From: Botrytis cinerea B05.10
Lineage: Eukaryota; Ascomycota; Leotiomycetes; Helotiales; Sclerotiniaceae
Assembly: GCF_000143535.2 (NCBI RefSeq)
Contig: NC_037316.1
Location: 2,356,001-2,420,000, forward strand
DNA: 64,000 nucleotides
Reading direction: 5' to 3'
In this document: positions 35,592 to 47,477 of the stretch, piece by piece
How positions within the stretch are numbered: position 1 is the stretch's first letter
Layout: every line of letters begins with the position of its first letter
The notes under the pieces: generated by a model
Seen by the model: only the letters and a program-made list of their open reading frames with translations
What the model was told of the DNA's origin: nothing
Database searches by the model: none
Program-made: the position numbers and the translations under genes

Positions 35592-36461
35592 AATCTGATT
35601 TCTATTTCTATTTCTATTTCTATTTCTATTTCGCATTTTGTATCTTTCCTTTCTTTGGCTATATTTTCTAATAGACCTAATACCCCATCATTTTATCGGG
35701 TACCGGGACAGAAAATCGGCATAGGCGTAGGCATAGGGGCGCTGAAACGAAAGGGTTAATCGATATCCATTTCTTTTTATTCCACGCTTTCCAATTCGAA
35801 GATTCGTCAGATTGTACTGGACACCAAAAGATCACTTGGTCATAGGGGGCAATTTGACATGGTTAGAAATTATTTCATACTACCAAATTAGTAGTAGTGT
35901 CAGGGAGTTTTCGATCCTTACACAATGTGAAATGAGTTTTTTTTTTCCTTGTAATGTTATTGGCATCGTGTACGATATGTGAGTCTAATGTATAATAAAC
36001 CCAACCCAACCATCCAACCACCTCTCGAGAATTTCAATTTCCAAAACTAGCCAACTAACTCCATCCATCATTCATCCACAAAACATTCCTGCATATCATA
36101 TCTCACCATCACAACCTCATGTTTAACCAAGCCTATATATATCATTCATTTAATTTCCCCTCCCATACATCATCGCAAAATCCATCACAACCCGTTCGAG
36201 ATTAAATTATATACCCCCGAAGACTTTCCTCTATATTTGAGATTGTAATGCGTGAAAAATATCAATACACTGTAAACTATCTAAAAAGCTCATCCTAATT
36301 CTGACGCCAAAATATACAGACAGCCACCCAAGAATACTGAGAATACATTCGCAGCGCTCAGTGGAAACCCGCTTCAATAGTTACACACCAAAAATATCTA
36401 CTTTACGTTACGTTACGTTCCGCATTCGTTATCAATTCGCTTAATGCTCTCATTCCAAGAC
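35592..36461. other. Convergent intergenic region
   Basis: Contains the 3' regions of the CE5 and TOK genes. Shows a (TTTCTA)n tract at 35599-35631 just after the CE5 stop codon, and AT-rich sequence. No gene recognised. Confidence 0.55.
35599..35631. repeat. (TTTCTA)n hexanucleotide repeat
   Basis: About five and a half uninterrupted TTTCTA units starting 8 nt after the CE5 stop codon. Confidence 0.85.
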
Positions 36462-39280
36462 TCAATCTCTACCTAGTCCCCCTAGGAATTCAATCACATC
36501 TTTATCTTTGTCTTTGTCTCCATCTCCATTGCTACTTCTAGGGACATCCGAGCTTGAATTCGTAGGAGTTTTACTACCGCTCCCACCCCCATTTCCCTCT
36601 CCACTACCCCTCAGTGGGTTGTGACTCCCTGTTTCCTTATCATCAGCATCATCAATAAAGATAACATGTCGTTTTACCTCTTCATCTCCATCATCATCCC
36701 CATCCCCATCCCTCTTATTATCAACCGAGCCACCTTTCACACTCAAGCTATCTCCGCCCCCACTCCGCCCCGACGACCTTTTTAATACAGGACTTGATGT
36801 CCTCGGCCCCGGATGTGCAGGGTAATGCAAATCATGCTTTGCCTTCCTATGAAGATGTTTCCTCTCACTCTCCTCTATCCTATCGATCTCAGCCTGCTGC
36901 CTTCTCGTAAATTTTCCCTGTCGTCTCGTATACCTATTCAAACTCTCACATAGCCGATCTAATACCCATTCACTCTCGCTAACGTCCGCTAACATCGGAC
37001 TATCCTCACCAATCCAATCCCATTCGACTAATCCCTCATCTTCCTCCTCCTCTTCAACTTCCTTCGCATTGTGCGTGCTAAATCTGATTAAGCGAGTGAA
37101 CTCCACCCATTCCTCATAACTGTATTTCTTTGGTTTGTCAGCTCGTAGATCGTTCGCGACGCGTTTGATGGCTGTTGCTAATTTTCGGGCTAGATCATGC
37201 TCGGTATATTCAGGAGGTTCTTCGATTTCCTCAACAACCTGACCGAGAGAGGATTCAGGATCTAGTTCGACGTCGTCAACTATAGGCATTTGTCTATCAT
37301 CCGGATTTTGGACATCGAAACCATGACGAATACGTTTTTTGGCTTCTCTCTCATCTGTCTTCTTCGATAACCATGCATGTATTCTTGGATGGTTCATGAG
37401 GAAGTCATGCCAAACCCCCGCTTTGGGCATAATTGTCCAATCTGCTAATGTAAATGTACCACGATTAATGGCTGCTATAACAGTAGAACTCATATCTGAG
37501 ATGAGAATCGTCATTGTAGGTATTGCAATCAACGACCAAACGACGAAGAAGGGCTTTCCGGCATTCGATTTTGGTGCAAAATCGCCATAACCAATAGTTA
37601 AAAGAGAAACGTAGCAAAAATACAAAGCCTGAAAGTATGTTAAGTCTTGCTCACGCTTTTCGGCTCTCCAGAATACAGTGGCGCCTCCGCACCAAAGAAT
37701 TGAAAAGGCAAAAATAGACATTGATAGTGCGTAGTATTGCTTGAATTTTCGGACATTAGTCTGAATTTGACGCATAGCATCAAAACGATCCTTTTCTTCT
37801 CGGAGTAAAATTAATTTCTCTTGACGCTTAGCATGCTTTACTCGGGAAGATTTATTCTCGGAATGTTTATGAAGCTTGGCGTCGCGACTAAGAGGGATGG
37901 ATGAATTGTGTGTCAGACCAGCTCCCCCTCGACCACCGGAGGAATAGGCTCTCTTTTGATGAAAAGTAATGTTCTGGCCTTGAATATCAAAATGACCATA
38001 CTGATCAAGTGAAGGACGGCGCATTAAATCTGACCCGGAAGCTCCAGAATAATCCCCAACCACACTACGGCGACGCATGTCAGATCTTGGTGGTAGGCCG
38101 AGACGGTCTCGAATCTCTTTCTCGTTCGTGACTGAACGACCAAAGGTTTCTTGTTGTTGACGCATTGCATGATGCTTGACAATCTTCTCCTGTGACATAC
38201 CAGAAGCGAATTTGCGCAAACTATTAATCATAAGACCAAGGAAAATGATGCCAATAACAGCATATGGAAAAAGAAGCCCTCGACCAAGATTGTTATTAGG
38301 TACGAAATCTCCGAAACCGACCGTCAAGATGGTGACATCGCAAAAATAGAGAGCATCAGCGTATTGAAAGCCACAGACTGTTTGGTAAACTCCAGCTCCA
38401 CCAGCTAACCATATGAAGAACATCATAGTTTGTAAGATCAGAGTTCTTTGATCATCGTCGAGCTCAAAATGTTGTGGATAATGCCCAAGGAAATAGCCAA
38501 GCATATTGACCATGAGAACCATTGACCCTATGAGATATAATGAAGCTGCCATTACTGCGGACCAGAATCCCTGAGACCAAGTTTGACCAGGACGAATAGG
38601 TGGGACGTACTCGTTCATGGCTAATAAGATGCCAATAAGCTACGAAGTGAATGTTAGAATTGAAATCAGTATAAGGAACTTAGACTCACGATGCCAGTAG
38701 ACAGATACCAGAAGATTATCGATAGAGGTAATGCGACGATATACCTAACCCTGCGCATAAAGTTCAGGAGCAAGAAAAGATTGCCAGCAAACCCACATCC
38801 AAGAGAAATAGCATTTAGGATGATCTCCCTTGAATCTCAAATTAGTAACATCCATGAGTTTTTTTTCAGAGATCTCCCACCATTTTGGATCAGGTATGCC
38901 AACGCCATTTTCGTCAGCACCAAATGGCAATTGACCATCATCGGGTAGATCAGCCCTCCACTTCGTAACCAGAGCGGAAATTGATAAAACATTTGCCAAG
39001 GGTCCAATTGTGGCAGCTATGAGAGGAAATGCAGTTGATGCAACCCACCAATCTCTATTGGGTCACAGGTTAGTATATAAAATAGAATCAAGAAGATGAA
39101 CACAACGAACTGTGGTAAATCATCCGTCTTTGCTCTAAATTTGAATCTCCCAATTCTGAGTAGACCTGGCCCTGATAGTTTAGTGTTCGGAGTGAGCCGA
39201 ATACTCTTATCACGGTTGTTGGGCATAGTGTGGCCATTGTTCATGGAGCTGGCGTCGGAATTGTCGCCCGCCATTGTCAT
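36462..39280 (-). CDS. TOK-type outward-rectifying potassium channel (eight TM, two pore loops)
   Basis: Plasma-membrane K+ channel of the TOK1 family, 886 aa. Four exons on the minus strand: 39280-39111, 39054-38881, 38828-38690 and 38639-36462, with introns of 56, 52 and 50 nt. Splicing gives DDLPQDWWVASTAFPLIAAT at the N-terminus and PDPKWEIILNAISLGCGF at the second junction. The two selectivity filters are TVGFGD (residues 267-272) and TIGYGD (509-514), one per pore. The first four TM spans lie before residue 250. A Ser/Arg/Gln-rich loop of about 150 residues sits between the two pore halves, and the C-terminal 300 residues are charged and unstructured, with an Asp/Glu-rich stretch. It presumably controls membrane potential and K+ efflux. 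The second intron hides an apparent frameshift in the unspliced frame. Confidence 0.92.
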
Positions 39281-40457
39281 GGTTTATCGAGCGAGATCAT
39301 CATGTCTCTGGTCCCCGTCGTGCCCCTCAAGTAGTCGCGCTCGTTGTTATTGACTGGCGGATTTTGTAATTGAATGATTTGAAAGGGCAGACTCCAATCT
39401 TTCTCTCTTGTTTTCTCTGCCCGGATATTTATTCAAGCACTCAAACTGATATCGGCCAATGTCTTTGTTCCTTGGCAGTCCACCGAGCTTAACCTAGATT
39501 GTGTAGACAGAAACGGTGAATTGCGCTGATATACTCGTACTTCTCTCAAGCTTCAGAATCCGGATACCTTGAAGATTAAAAGCCGTCAACTGAAATCAGC
39601 ATAAGCACACAAAAGAGCGAAGAGGGGGTGAAGTAGATCAAGTCTCTGTAGTGAGAGGATAGCTTTCTAGAAATTTGATCGCCATCAAGCTGCATGCAGA
39701 ATGCTGGGGTATACATGCGGTCTAGATTACGTAAGGTCGACTAATGCATGAAAATGTGATCTAGAACTATCACTGTGCTTGCTAAAGCTTTTGGGGGATT
39801 ATACCGGATTAGTATTGGAAATAGCTATGTGACTTTAAATGCAATTCTAAATACTAGAATGAGGAAGGAAGAACCGTGCAGAATGCCATTTACATCGGGG
39901 CCGGGAAGAGTTACTTATTAGTTTCTCTGCGCTGCTCATCTCATCATTCATCGAGGCCTACAAATAATGGCACATGCATGAAACTGGTGCAAGGAAGCTG
40001 TTTGCGAAGAAAGCAGCGACGGGTTCAAATAGACGAAGCCATTCAAGCTGTAGAAACATTTTCAGATTTGTCCAACACACTTCATTCGTTAGACCTCAAA
40101 TATATGTATGACGAATTTAGTCGTATGTGGACGAAATGAATGATAGGCGTTCGTGGCTTAAAACATCCTGATTGGCGTTTAAATATACTTTCTTTTCGCA
40201 TGCTTTAGATCTATATCTAAATGATGATATAACAAAGGAAAAAAGGCGCCCTCATCTACTCCTATTATCGCATTAGTGTTGAGACGATGAGAGTAGCTTC
40301 AAGTCTCAGTGTTCGCTGACATATAAACAATTCCAAATGTACAAATTTTGCTTTTCTATTTTTCAACCCAACTGACATGTACCCAACGCCTTGCCTTCGA
40401 TTGGCCCATATTTACTAAAGAAAAAATATTGTCTGAAGAGACGGAGATTGTATGTAC
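39281..40457. other. Intergenic, upstream of the TOK channel gene
   Basis: Holds the promoter of the TOK gene and the 3' region of the SRF1-like gene. A short 87-codon frame at 39876-40139 has no recognisable features. Confidence 0.5.
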
Positions 40458-41926
40458 TCATTCGGGCTCTTCTCGACCGCCCACCCTTTCTACAAGCCTG
40501 ATAGAGCATTAGTAACAATGAAAGACTATACATCTCAAACGAAGGAACGTACCGGAATATGCTGACTGCAAAAGTCATTCCCCACGCGAGCAATGCTATA
40601 GTTATTATGGCACAGAGTGTTTTAGCTCTATGACATACCACACCATTATATCCTGTATTTCCGACTTTACAGCTCCCACTGTCATCTGATATCGCATCAA
40701 AAGCTAATGTCAAATTAGAAGCCTCGAGAATGATGAAAAAGAGATCTAAAAGAACGAGTCGAATTTTGGCTTTCGGTGCTCGAAGGCCTAACGGTTTACC
40801 CGTATATTCATCCCAGGTCATGTAGAGAGTATACGGAATTGCAATCACATCTACTACGATTGCCATAGTTGTAGATGGACTTTGAGAATAGGAGTATTTA
40901 TTCGAGAGATGATGAACCGAGGCTGCAATGCTCAAAGCGATCATTGAAGTTATAAGCACGATAAGTCGAAAAATAAGGGGAACATAAGGGTTCATAAGAA
41001 TGGTTTGCTAGATACCGTTAGCCAATCGTCCACCACAAAAGTAGAATGTGGAACTTACCTGCACGCGTCTCAAAAAGGTTTCCCGTTTCCTTTTGTTGTA
41101 TATGAGAGATGTAATGTTATCATCATCGTCACCTTCACCCTTCTCGAGATCCCCGCACCATGGTCTATTGTAACCAGGAGTTAGATTATCTAAAAATGAT
41201 TGATCGACTAATTTGCGATCCTCTCTTTCAGGTACACCATACGACGATGCTTTGATAAAGGTTCGCCATACAGCTGCATTTGGTTGTACCCCAGATTTAA
41301 CAATGACAGGTTCCGCATCTCTAGCATGGTCCCATTTCCTACCTCTGACCGGTTCGCGCAAACCTCCAAAGAAACCCGTCTCTACTTTCTTGTCGCTTAT
41401 GGCATTGTACGTATCATCATCGGAGTCAACATATCCATCGAGAGATATTCTTTGCGAAGATTGAGTCGGCGTAGAATTATGCTGTGCTGGATGTATCCTC
41501 GACGGGGTGGAAACTCTTTTGGGCTGCAGCGATGCTAGATTGTCATTCTCTTCATATGAATCTATCCAGGCTTTTGACAGGTAAGCTCAGGTCGAGAACT
41601 CGACTGTGGGCCAATAACTTACAAGGAAGTGAACGAACTTCTCTTTGAGCAGCTCGGTTCTGTGCATGCGTGCTCGTTGTCGATTGTGTGTTTTGCGTAC
41701 TGTAGGTCCTATACGAGGCGGACGAGTAGGTCTTGGGTCGAATGACATGCTGAGAACCAGCTCTCTTTTTCCCTTTCATGGCAACATTCTCCGACGACCC
41801 GACGCTCGCAGAATCCGAGAACTGATGTGGGACTGTAAGGGAATCATGTTGAAAAGTATTATTATATGCTTCGAATGGGAGTCCCAGGCCTGGTGTGGTC
41901 CGTGGCAATCTATCTGATGTTGCCAT
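40458..41926 (-). CDS. SRF1: Srf1-like regulator of phospholipase D
   Basis: Membrane protein of the fungal Srf1 (Spo14 regulatory factor) group, thought to control phospholipase D. Four exons on the minus strand, 41926-41623, 41570-41059, 41007-40553 and 40497-40458, with introns of 51-55 nt; 436 aa. The last exon encodes only 13 residues plus the stop. The N-terminal half is hydrophilic and Ser-rich. Family landmarks follow in order: SWIDSYEENDNLAS, GGLREPVRGRKWDHARDAEP, RKLVDQSFLDNLTPGYNRPW, then RRVQQTILMNPYVPLIFRL. Four TM spans come after that, including the signature DVIAIPYTLYMTWDEYTGKP. The family assignment rests on recalled resemblance of this pattern. The gene is divergent from the mitochondrial K+/H+ exchange gene. 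Confidence 0.82.
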
Positions 41927-42582
41927 AATACTGGGATATCCCCCGATTCGTGTGTCGCAGCGTTAAGACGATGAAATTTTTGACACTTCTTGCAATTCTT
42001 TCAAGTGCTAACACGCGATGGAGCAACTCTGAACGACGCTTCAATCGCGGTCGGCCCCTCTCCTATTCCTGCATTGCTGCCCCTTCGTAATAAGAATTAA
42101 AACAAGAATTAGCTTTAGCTGTGAATGGAAGATGACAAGAAAGGAAATTGAGGGAACGGAGGGGAAAAAAGAATTTGAGCGAATGAGCGAATGAGTGAAC
42201 GAATGAATAATGAATTAGAAGAGAGAATCGAAGAAAGCGACAAGAGGAATTTAGGATTGAAATTTTGGATGTTTGTTTCGCGGTTAGTTAAGATTAGAGT
42301 TGGTCGTTGCAATTCTGTAGCTATGAATAAAAGATTAAATGATCTACGGAGGACCACACAAGCCCACTGAACATCTAAGGGATTGTATGGATTCTTGCCA
42401 TAAACGAAACGATGCGAAGATGGGAGAGCAAGGGGCAAGCCACAATAGTAAGGACGAGAGTGATGACAATAAGACAATGGCAAGGTATAAATTGGATTTT
42501 GGAAACATGGGGGAGGTTACGGCTCCACCAGGATTGCATGCCAGACCAGGAGCGTTCGACTGCGGGCGAGTGTTGTTTGGAT

Positions 42583-42642
42583 GTGTGTATGTGTGTGTGA
42601 GTGAGTGTGAGTGTGTGCGTGTGTGCGTGTGTGCGTGTGTAT
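42583..42642. repeat. GT-rich imperfect microsatellite
   Basis: Runs of GTGT, GAGT and GTGC units in an imperfect array. It explains the His/Thr-rich antisense frame and the Cys/Val-rich sense frame here. Confidence 0.75.
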
Positions 42643-42947
42643 GGATATGTATACCTGGCACATATCCCCAGCATGCATATCTCGTATACACACATCTGTT
42701 CGCGATATTCGCGGGATTCATGGCATTCCGGCACATAGGAGGTACAGCACGACCTGCTGCGCATCCAGGGCGATCCTCACGTGGCATTATATATGGAGTA
42801 GGCGCGGTAGGTAGATATTACTTGCATTGCGTCGTATTTGTGAATCTTCGCCCACCATCCCCTCCCCTCGCCTCCCCTCCCCTCCCACCCAGACGCGCAA
42901 AATATCTATCGAGCCTATCATCTCACTCCTCACCCACCCACCTGGTA

Positions 42948-42991
42948 CCTACCTACCTACCTACCTACCTATCTATCTGTCTATCTATCTA
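42948..42991. repeat. (CTAC)n-(CTAT)n microsatellite
   Basis: About five CTAC units pass into CTAT/CTGT units, 470 nt upstream of the K+/H+ exchange gene. Confidence 0.8.
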
Positions 42992-43462
42992 GATCGATCT
43001 TTTCTTCTCCCCCACTTGGAAGCTGTTCGACTCCATGGATTCGGACTAGGCATTGATTCACCAAGTATTCAAGGTTATTCTCATGCGTCATTCTACCTAC
43101 AAGTGAAAATGGATCTTCCCTTAGCTCAGCCTCCATGAATCCAGGCAAAAAGGTTTTCGATTTTTGCGTTTTTTTGGTAGCTCGATGTTTATCTACCGGT
43201 AATCTAATCAGGCAGGCAAAGAGAGAAAGAAAGAAAGAAGTACAAAAAGGTACTCACTTAACCATCGCCATCTTCTCATCACAGCCACCACACATGCTCC
43301 GATGCAATTGAAGTAACAAATACCATCTCACGAGCAGACGAATAACGACCATTTACGCCTAACGCCTAACGATTTTGTACGACATAATACCTCTCTCGAG
43401 AAGCAGAATTGTATGATTGCATAAAATTTCCCTCGAATTTTCTGCTCCACGAAGAACGAACT

Positions 43463-44354
43463 ATGCGCCTCTACCTGCTTCCCATCTCCACGCGGCGAAC
43501 CCTCATCTACTGCCAGCGACTCAATGTTACCACTACAAACGAGGTTTCCTTTCTAGATAAAACAACTACGAAGGCGAATAATCTTTGGAGTAGCTGGGAG
43601 AAGAAGGAATCAGGGTGGCAGAAGAAAGTGGTTGAATTTGGAAACAAGGCTCTGCAAAGAATACCATATGAGGAATGGGGTTTAAAATCGATTCCTCCCC
43701 TGTCCAAACGAAGGCGAGCAGAAGAACTGCGCGACAAAGAGAAAGTTGAGATCTCATTTCCCTCAAATTTTCTTCCTCAGGAAAACATATCGAAAATCCT
43801 GCAAATACTTGGCACAGAGAGAAGACAACTTCACAAGACGAGGCTATGGGGCTCAATCATTGGAATGCCCGTGGTTGCTCCCTTCGCGCTTGTTCCCATG
43901 TAAGTACAGCTATAGCCTCACCGCTAATGTTCGGAAGCTAACATCACTCAGTATCCCGAATTTACCTTTCTTCTATCTATGCTTTCGTGCATATAGCCAT
44001 TGGAAAGCGCTAGCAGGGTCTAAGCACATCGACTTTCTTTTGAAGGAAAATCTTCTTGCCCCAAAGCCATCCAAGATATTAGACGAGTTGTATTTGAGGA
44101 ACAAGATTCCGTTCTCCGATTCGAAAAGTGCGGCTGATACACTATCATCAAATTCGAATGTATCGGATGTTGAGACCATGCTACTTCACGCTTCTGATGG
44201 GGAGGAAATTGCCAAAGCATTAGACATACCAGAGTTGCAAATGGAGCTTGATCGAGCAGTATGGCAAGTAGAAAACGACCTGGAAGCTAAAAGAAAAATG
44301 AAGGATGAAAAAGACCAATTGGTCTTGGCCAAGGAGGAGGCCAAGAAAAAGTAG
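43463..44354 (+). CDS. Mitochondrial K+/H+ exchange-related protein (Mit_KHE1 family)
   Basis: Inner-mitochondrial-membrane protein needed for K+/H+ exchange, related to yeast YDL183C. Exons 43463-43899 and 43952-44354, a 52-nt intron (GTAAGT...CAG), phase 2, 279 aa. The N-terminus MRLYLLPISTRRTLIYCQRL is a short basic lead typical of this family and decides the start over an in-frame ATG 54 nt upstream. A central helical segment contains KVEISFPSNFLPQENISKIL. Two close hydrophobic spans follow (GSIIGMPVVAPFALVPII and LPFFYLCFRAYSHW), joined exactly across the intron. The C-terminal 100 residues form a charged coiled coil ending in Lys/Glu-rich repeats. Family placement rests on the FALVPIIPNLPFFYLCFRAYSHW region. 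Confidence 0.85.
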
Positions 44355-44954
44355 ACAGCCTGTTGTACATTCGTATTACAGCCGAACGTAACATATCAGC
44401 ATAGGATAGTCTAGATCAGACTACCTATGCCATATCATAAGAGAAATGACGCATTGTAAGCATAGCGAGCGTATCACGCGCCCAAAAATATAGAAATACA
44501 AGAGACTATTCACTTCACTTCAGAAGAAAATCGTATCATAGATCCATTAATCGCCGATCAAGGCAATTAGTTTTCTGGGTTATCAGTTTTGGCGATGGAT
44601 AGACTTCTAGACCTTTACCTAATAGAGGATGTACTAAAAGAACTAATTCCGAACTAAAATATCTACCGACCAAGTAGATAAAACCTGCCCATGCTGTGCT
44701 GTACTCAGCTGTGAATCATTCACATTACCCGACGCTTTTTATATTCATTATAGTTGTCTACACGAAAAATTCTTCAATTATATCCAATCTCACTTTGAAC
44801 CATTCCAACAATTTTCCAACCTGACGTGCATTCCCGATAAGAGATAAAAGCGGCATATATTTATATTCAATACAAGGATTAGCACCATCTAATTTCACCT
44901 TGGGATTTTTAAATATCGCGACCGATTACGTCTCAATCAACGCGACTTAAAAAG
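44355..44954. other. Intergenic between K+/H+ exchange and first DUF3716 genes
   Basis: 600 nt in tandem orientation, so it holds one terminator and one promoter. No specific motif recognised. Confidence 0.5.
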
Positions 44955-46806
44955 ATGCCCCCACGAAGATCTCGAGACAGCGATACTATCGTTGTTGATA
45001 AAGATGGCGATGATGAATGGGCAGCACCATCATCACCCGAATCAATAGGATCTGATATTGATTTCGCACCTAGAAACAAAATGGCGGTTGTCAGTCCTCA
45101 AAACCTCGAGTCGCCGGAGCCAGAGCTGGCTGACGACCCTTCGATCGCGACGCCCACCTCAGCATCTAAACGATATAGCTCCAGCACACCTCCAAAGTAT
45201 TTGAATCAAATTTCATTCAGAGATCCGAATTCATCGACAATGGAGGAAAGATTACAAATGATGCCTGCAAAACGTACTCTGCCTTGGAGAGAAGGTGTTG
45301 AAGCAGGTTCTGAAATCGAGACTGGAGGCGATTCCCGTAGGAAGCAAATTAGATTTGGTTGTTTGCTTGCTACTCGAGGAAATGTAGTTGAGGAACCTTG
45401 CCTTTCATGTGCCAATGCTCGGGGAAAGTTCACCTTATGTATCGCACTGCCAGGATTCTTCAAGGGAGCATGCGCTAGCTGTCAATTAAGTGGCAGACCA
45501 AACCGTTGCAGCATCAAGACTAATGAAGAGAGTAAGTTTTTCTTTGCAAGAAGTTAACACTAATTACTAACTGTATACCTATCTAGTCGAACCCGATGAA
45601 TTTACTGCAGAAGACGGAATTCGCGTAACGCCAGAACCCGAATCCTCAAGTGCACGGAGAGCATCGGGAAAGAATACTGTCAAAGAGACGCCAGATAGAT
45701 CTAGTTCAAAAAATAAATCTGAAGAAAACAATCATTCCGGCCCGCCAGCAAAGAAAGCCCGTGTCGAAGAACCAGAAAAGCCAATTCAAACTGGTTGGCA
45801 AGAACCTCCTGTAGTAGACACAGGCTTGGGATCCACAAAGGCGCGCGGAGGACGCCCACCTCGTTCATCTTTAACCTCTTGGGCACCTGTTAATTCTCCT
45901 CATATGGCTACGCGCAACTCGTCCACACCCAACACTCGAAACGGCGGTTTACGCAAGTCTGTTGGCAAATCTGCTGAGAAGGAATCGATTGTCAAGGAAC
46001 CAACCAGGAAAGCAAGCAATACTCCAAGTGTCAGTACTCCTCAGTCAGCTCCGAGTAGACCGGCATCTACAACTTGGGCTTCTGTCAACCAAACCCAAGC
46101 GGGAGCCCAGCCTACATTTCCAAATCTACCTAGACCACAAATACCAAAACCACAACATCAGCAATCCAAGCCAGAGCAAGAACAAGATACATCTGACCCG
46201 AAACAAGCCCAACCACCACAACCACAACCACAACCTCAAGCTGAACAACAGCAACCGCCTCAAACCAGACTACAGCAACACCAAGCTCAAGTACAACAAC
46301 AGCAAATTCAGGCCCAAGTCCAGCAACAACAACAAGCTCAATACCAATCTCCATTCCCACCTCCACCTCCAGTCCAACACCAACCCCAACACCAACCCCA
46401 ACCTCAACATCAACATCAACATCAAAATCAACATCAACCCCAGCCCCAACCTCAACACCAACCTCAACCACAACTACCCCATCCACAATTTCAAGTTCAA
46501 CCTAGCCACAGTCCCAGCGTCTTCGCAGGCCAGCAACAAGTCATCATGAGTAATGGATCAACTATATCGCAACCTCCACCTCAGAAAGCAGGCAACAAAC
46601 GTCAACAACGAGAATACCAACCAACTTTTGTTACTACCCCAAATGGACTAAGTTTTGCCGCGGCTCCACTCATAGAAACTTTGCCAAAACGAAAGCAGCT
46701 ACAGCTAATGGGAATTATTAGTGGTCTTCAAGGAGGTATTGATAATATCCAGAGAGAGCTCAATGCGTTGAAGAAAACACTTGGTGTGGAGGATGATGAT
46801 ATTTGA
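44955..46806 (+). CDS. DUF3716 six-cysteine protein with Gln-rich domain (copy A)
   Basis: Function unknown, probably nuclear. Exons 44955-45531 and 45587-46806, a 55-nt intron (GTAAGT...CTAG), phase 1, 598 aa. Residues 149-185 hold Cys 149, 152, 162, 173, 176 and 185 (C-x2-C-x9-C-x10-C-x2-C-x8-C), the DUF3716 pattern, preceded by LLATRGNVVEEP. Upstream, FRDP and AKRTLPWRE are shared with the next gene. The second exon begins with an acidic then Lys/Ser-rich stretch, then a Gln/Pro/His-rich domain encoded by roughly 46130-46500. It ends in a coiled-coil-like segment (GLQGGIDNIQRELNALKKTLG). The intron lies seven codons after the last Cys. The spacing resembles a widened Zn2Cys6 cluster, so zinc or DNA binding is plausible but unproven. 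Confidence 0.85.
46130..46500 (+). repeat. Gln/His/Pro codon-repeat tract
   Basis: Imperfect CAA/CAG/CAC/CCA tandem within copy A of the DUF3716 pair, encoding long runs of Gln, His and Pro. It generates the antisense Val/Leu-rich frames seen here. Confidence 0.85.
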
Positions 46807-47477
46807 TACGTTGCTTCGACGATATTCTGAAATTCACAAGCATTACGGCATGAGCGTACATACAATTTGTAAACTAGCCTATATTAAACCTAATAGCAAT
46901 AAAAATGCGTGAACTTAGAAGTTGTACTTGTTAATAATGTCACGATATTACAGGTGATTTGAATGATACAGTGATTATAATATGACAGCCAAAGCGCTAT
47001 GAAAAGACTTCAAAATAAACTCCAGATGCCCATTGTAGGAGAGCAGCTAATTTGGTGAAGAATCTCTTCATAAGCGAAAACATGCGAGCGTTCAAGCTGT
47101 GCCCCGAAATCAAAATATCAAATCCCCCTCATTCCTAGGTACCTAGGTGGTTTCAACAGATAAATTTGTATCAGAACACTTTCTCAATTCACTCTTTGTG
47201 GGATTATATTTTGTTGAGAAAGGAATTGGGGGATCAATTTCATGACGATGCTTTTTATTACATCTAATTCATATTGTTGTCTAGTAACCCTTTGCCGAGT
47301 CATTCTAGTTAGATGTACGGTTTCGGAGCCTAGGCACACCGATAAGAGCAAAATTTAAGGTTATCGCTTAGGCCTAACCACCTCAAGCTAGGCAAATGAG
47401 TTATACTTAGCTCTGCACATAACAAAATCTCTCGCTGTCAAGTCCCGCCGGCCAGCTAATAAACCACATCATATAAA
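46807..47477. other. Intergenic between the tandem DUF3716 genes
   Basis: 671 nt containing the 14-bp perfect palindrome CCTAGGTACCTAGG at 47134-47147. No gene recognised. Likely terminator of copy A and promoter of copy B. Confidence 0.55.
47134..47147. repeat. 14-bp perfect palindrome CCTAGGTACCTAGG
   Basis: Self-complementary over its full length. It lies about 330 nt upstream of the second DUF3716 gene. Shorter versions of the same core recur in other gaps of this window. Confidence 0.85.

Larger units (their letters stand above)
41927..43462. other. Divergent promoter region with GT-rich and CTAC repeats
   Basis: 1.5 kb between two divergently transcribed genes. Contains a GT/GTGC-rich stretch at about 42583-42642 and a (CTAC)n/(CTAT)n tract at about 42948-42991. 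Larger open frames here on both strands overlap the repeats and are treated as chance. Confidence 0.5.

Noticed and set aside
38745..38999. Apparent frameshift or premature stop in the second part of the TOK channel frame
   Set aside because: A 52-nt intron (38829-38880, GTGGGA...TTCAAG) removes it and restores PDPKWEIILNAISLGCGF in frame with the family.
42339..42992. A 217-codon plus-strand frame and 147-codon antisense frame
   Set aside because: Built on GT- and CTAC-repeats, no recognisable domain, in a divergent promoter region.
46130..46486. Val/Leu- and Asp/Val-rich antisense frames
   Set aside because: Complement of the Gln/His/Pro codon repeat.
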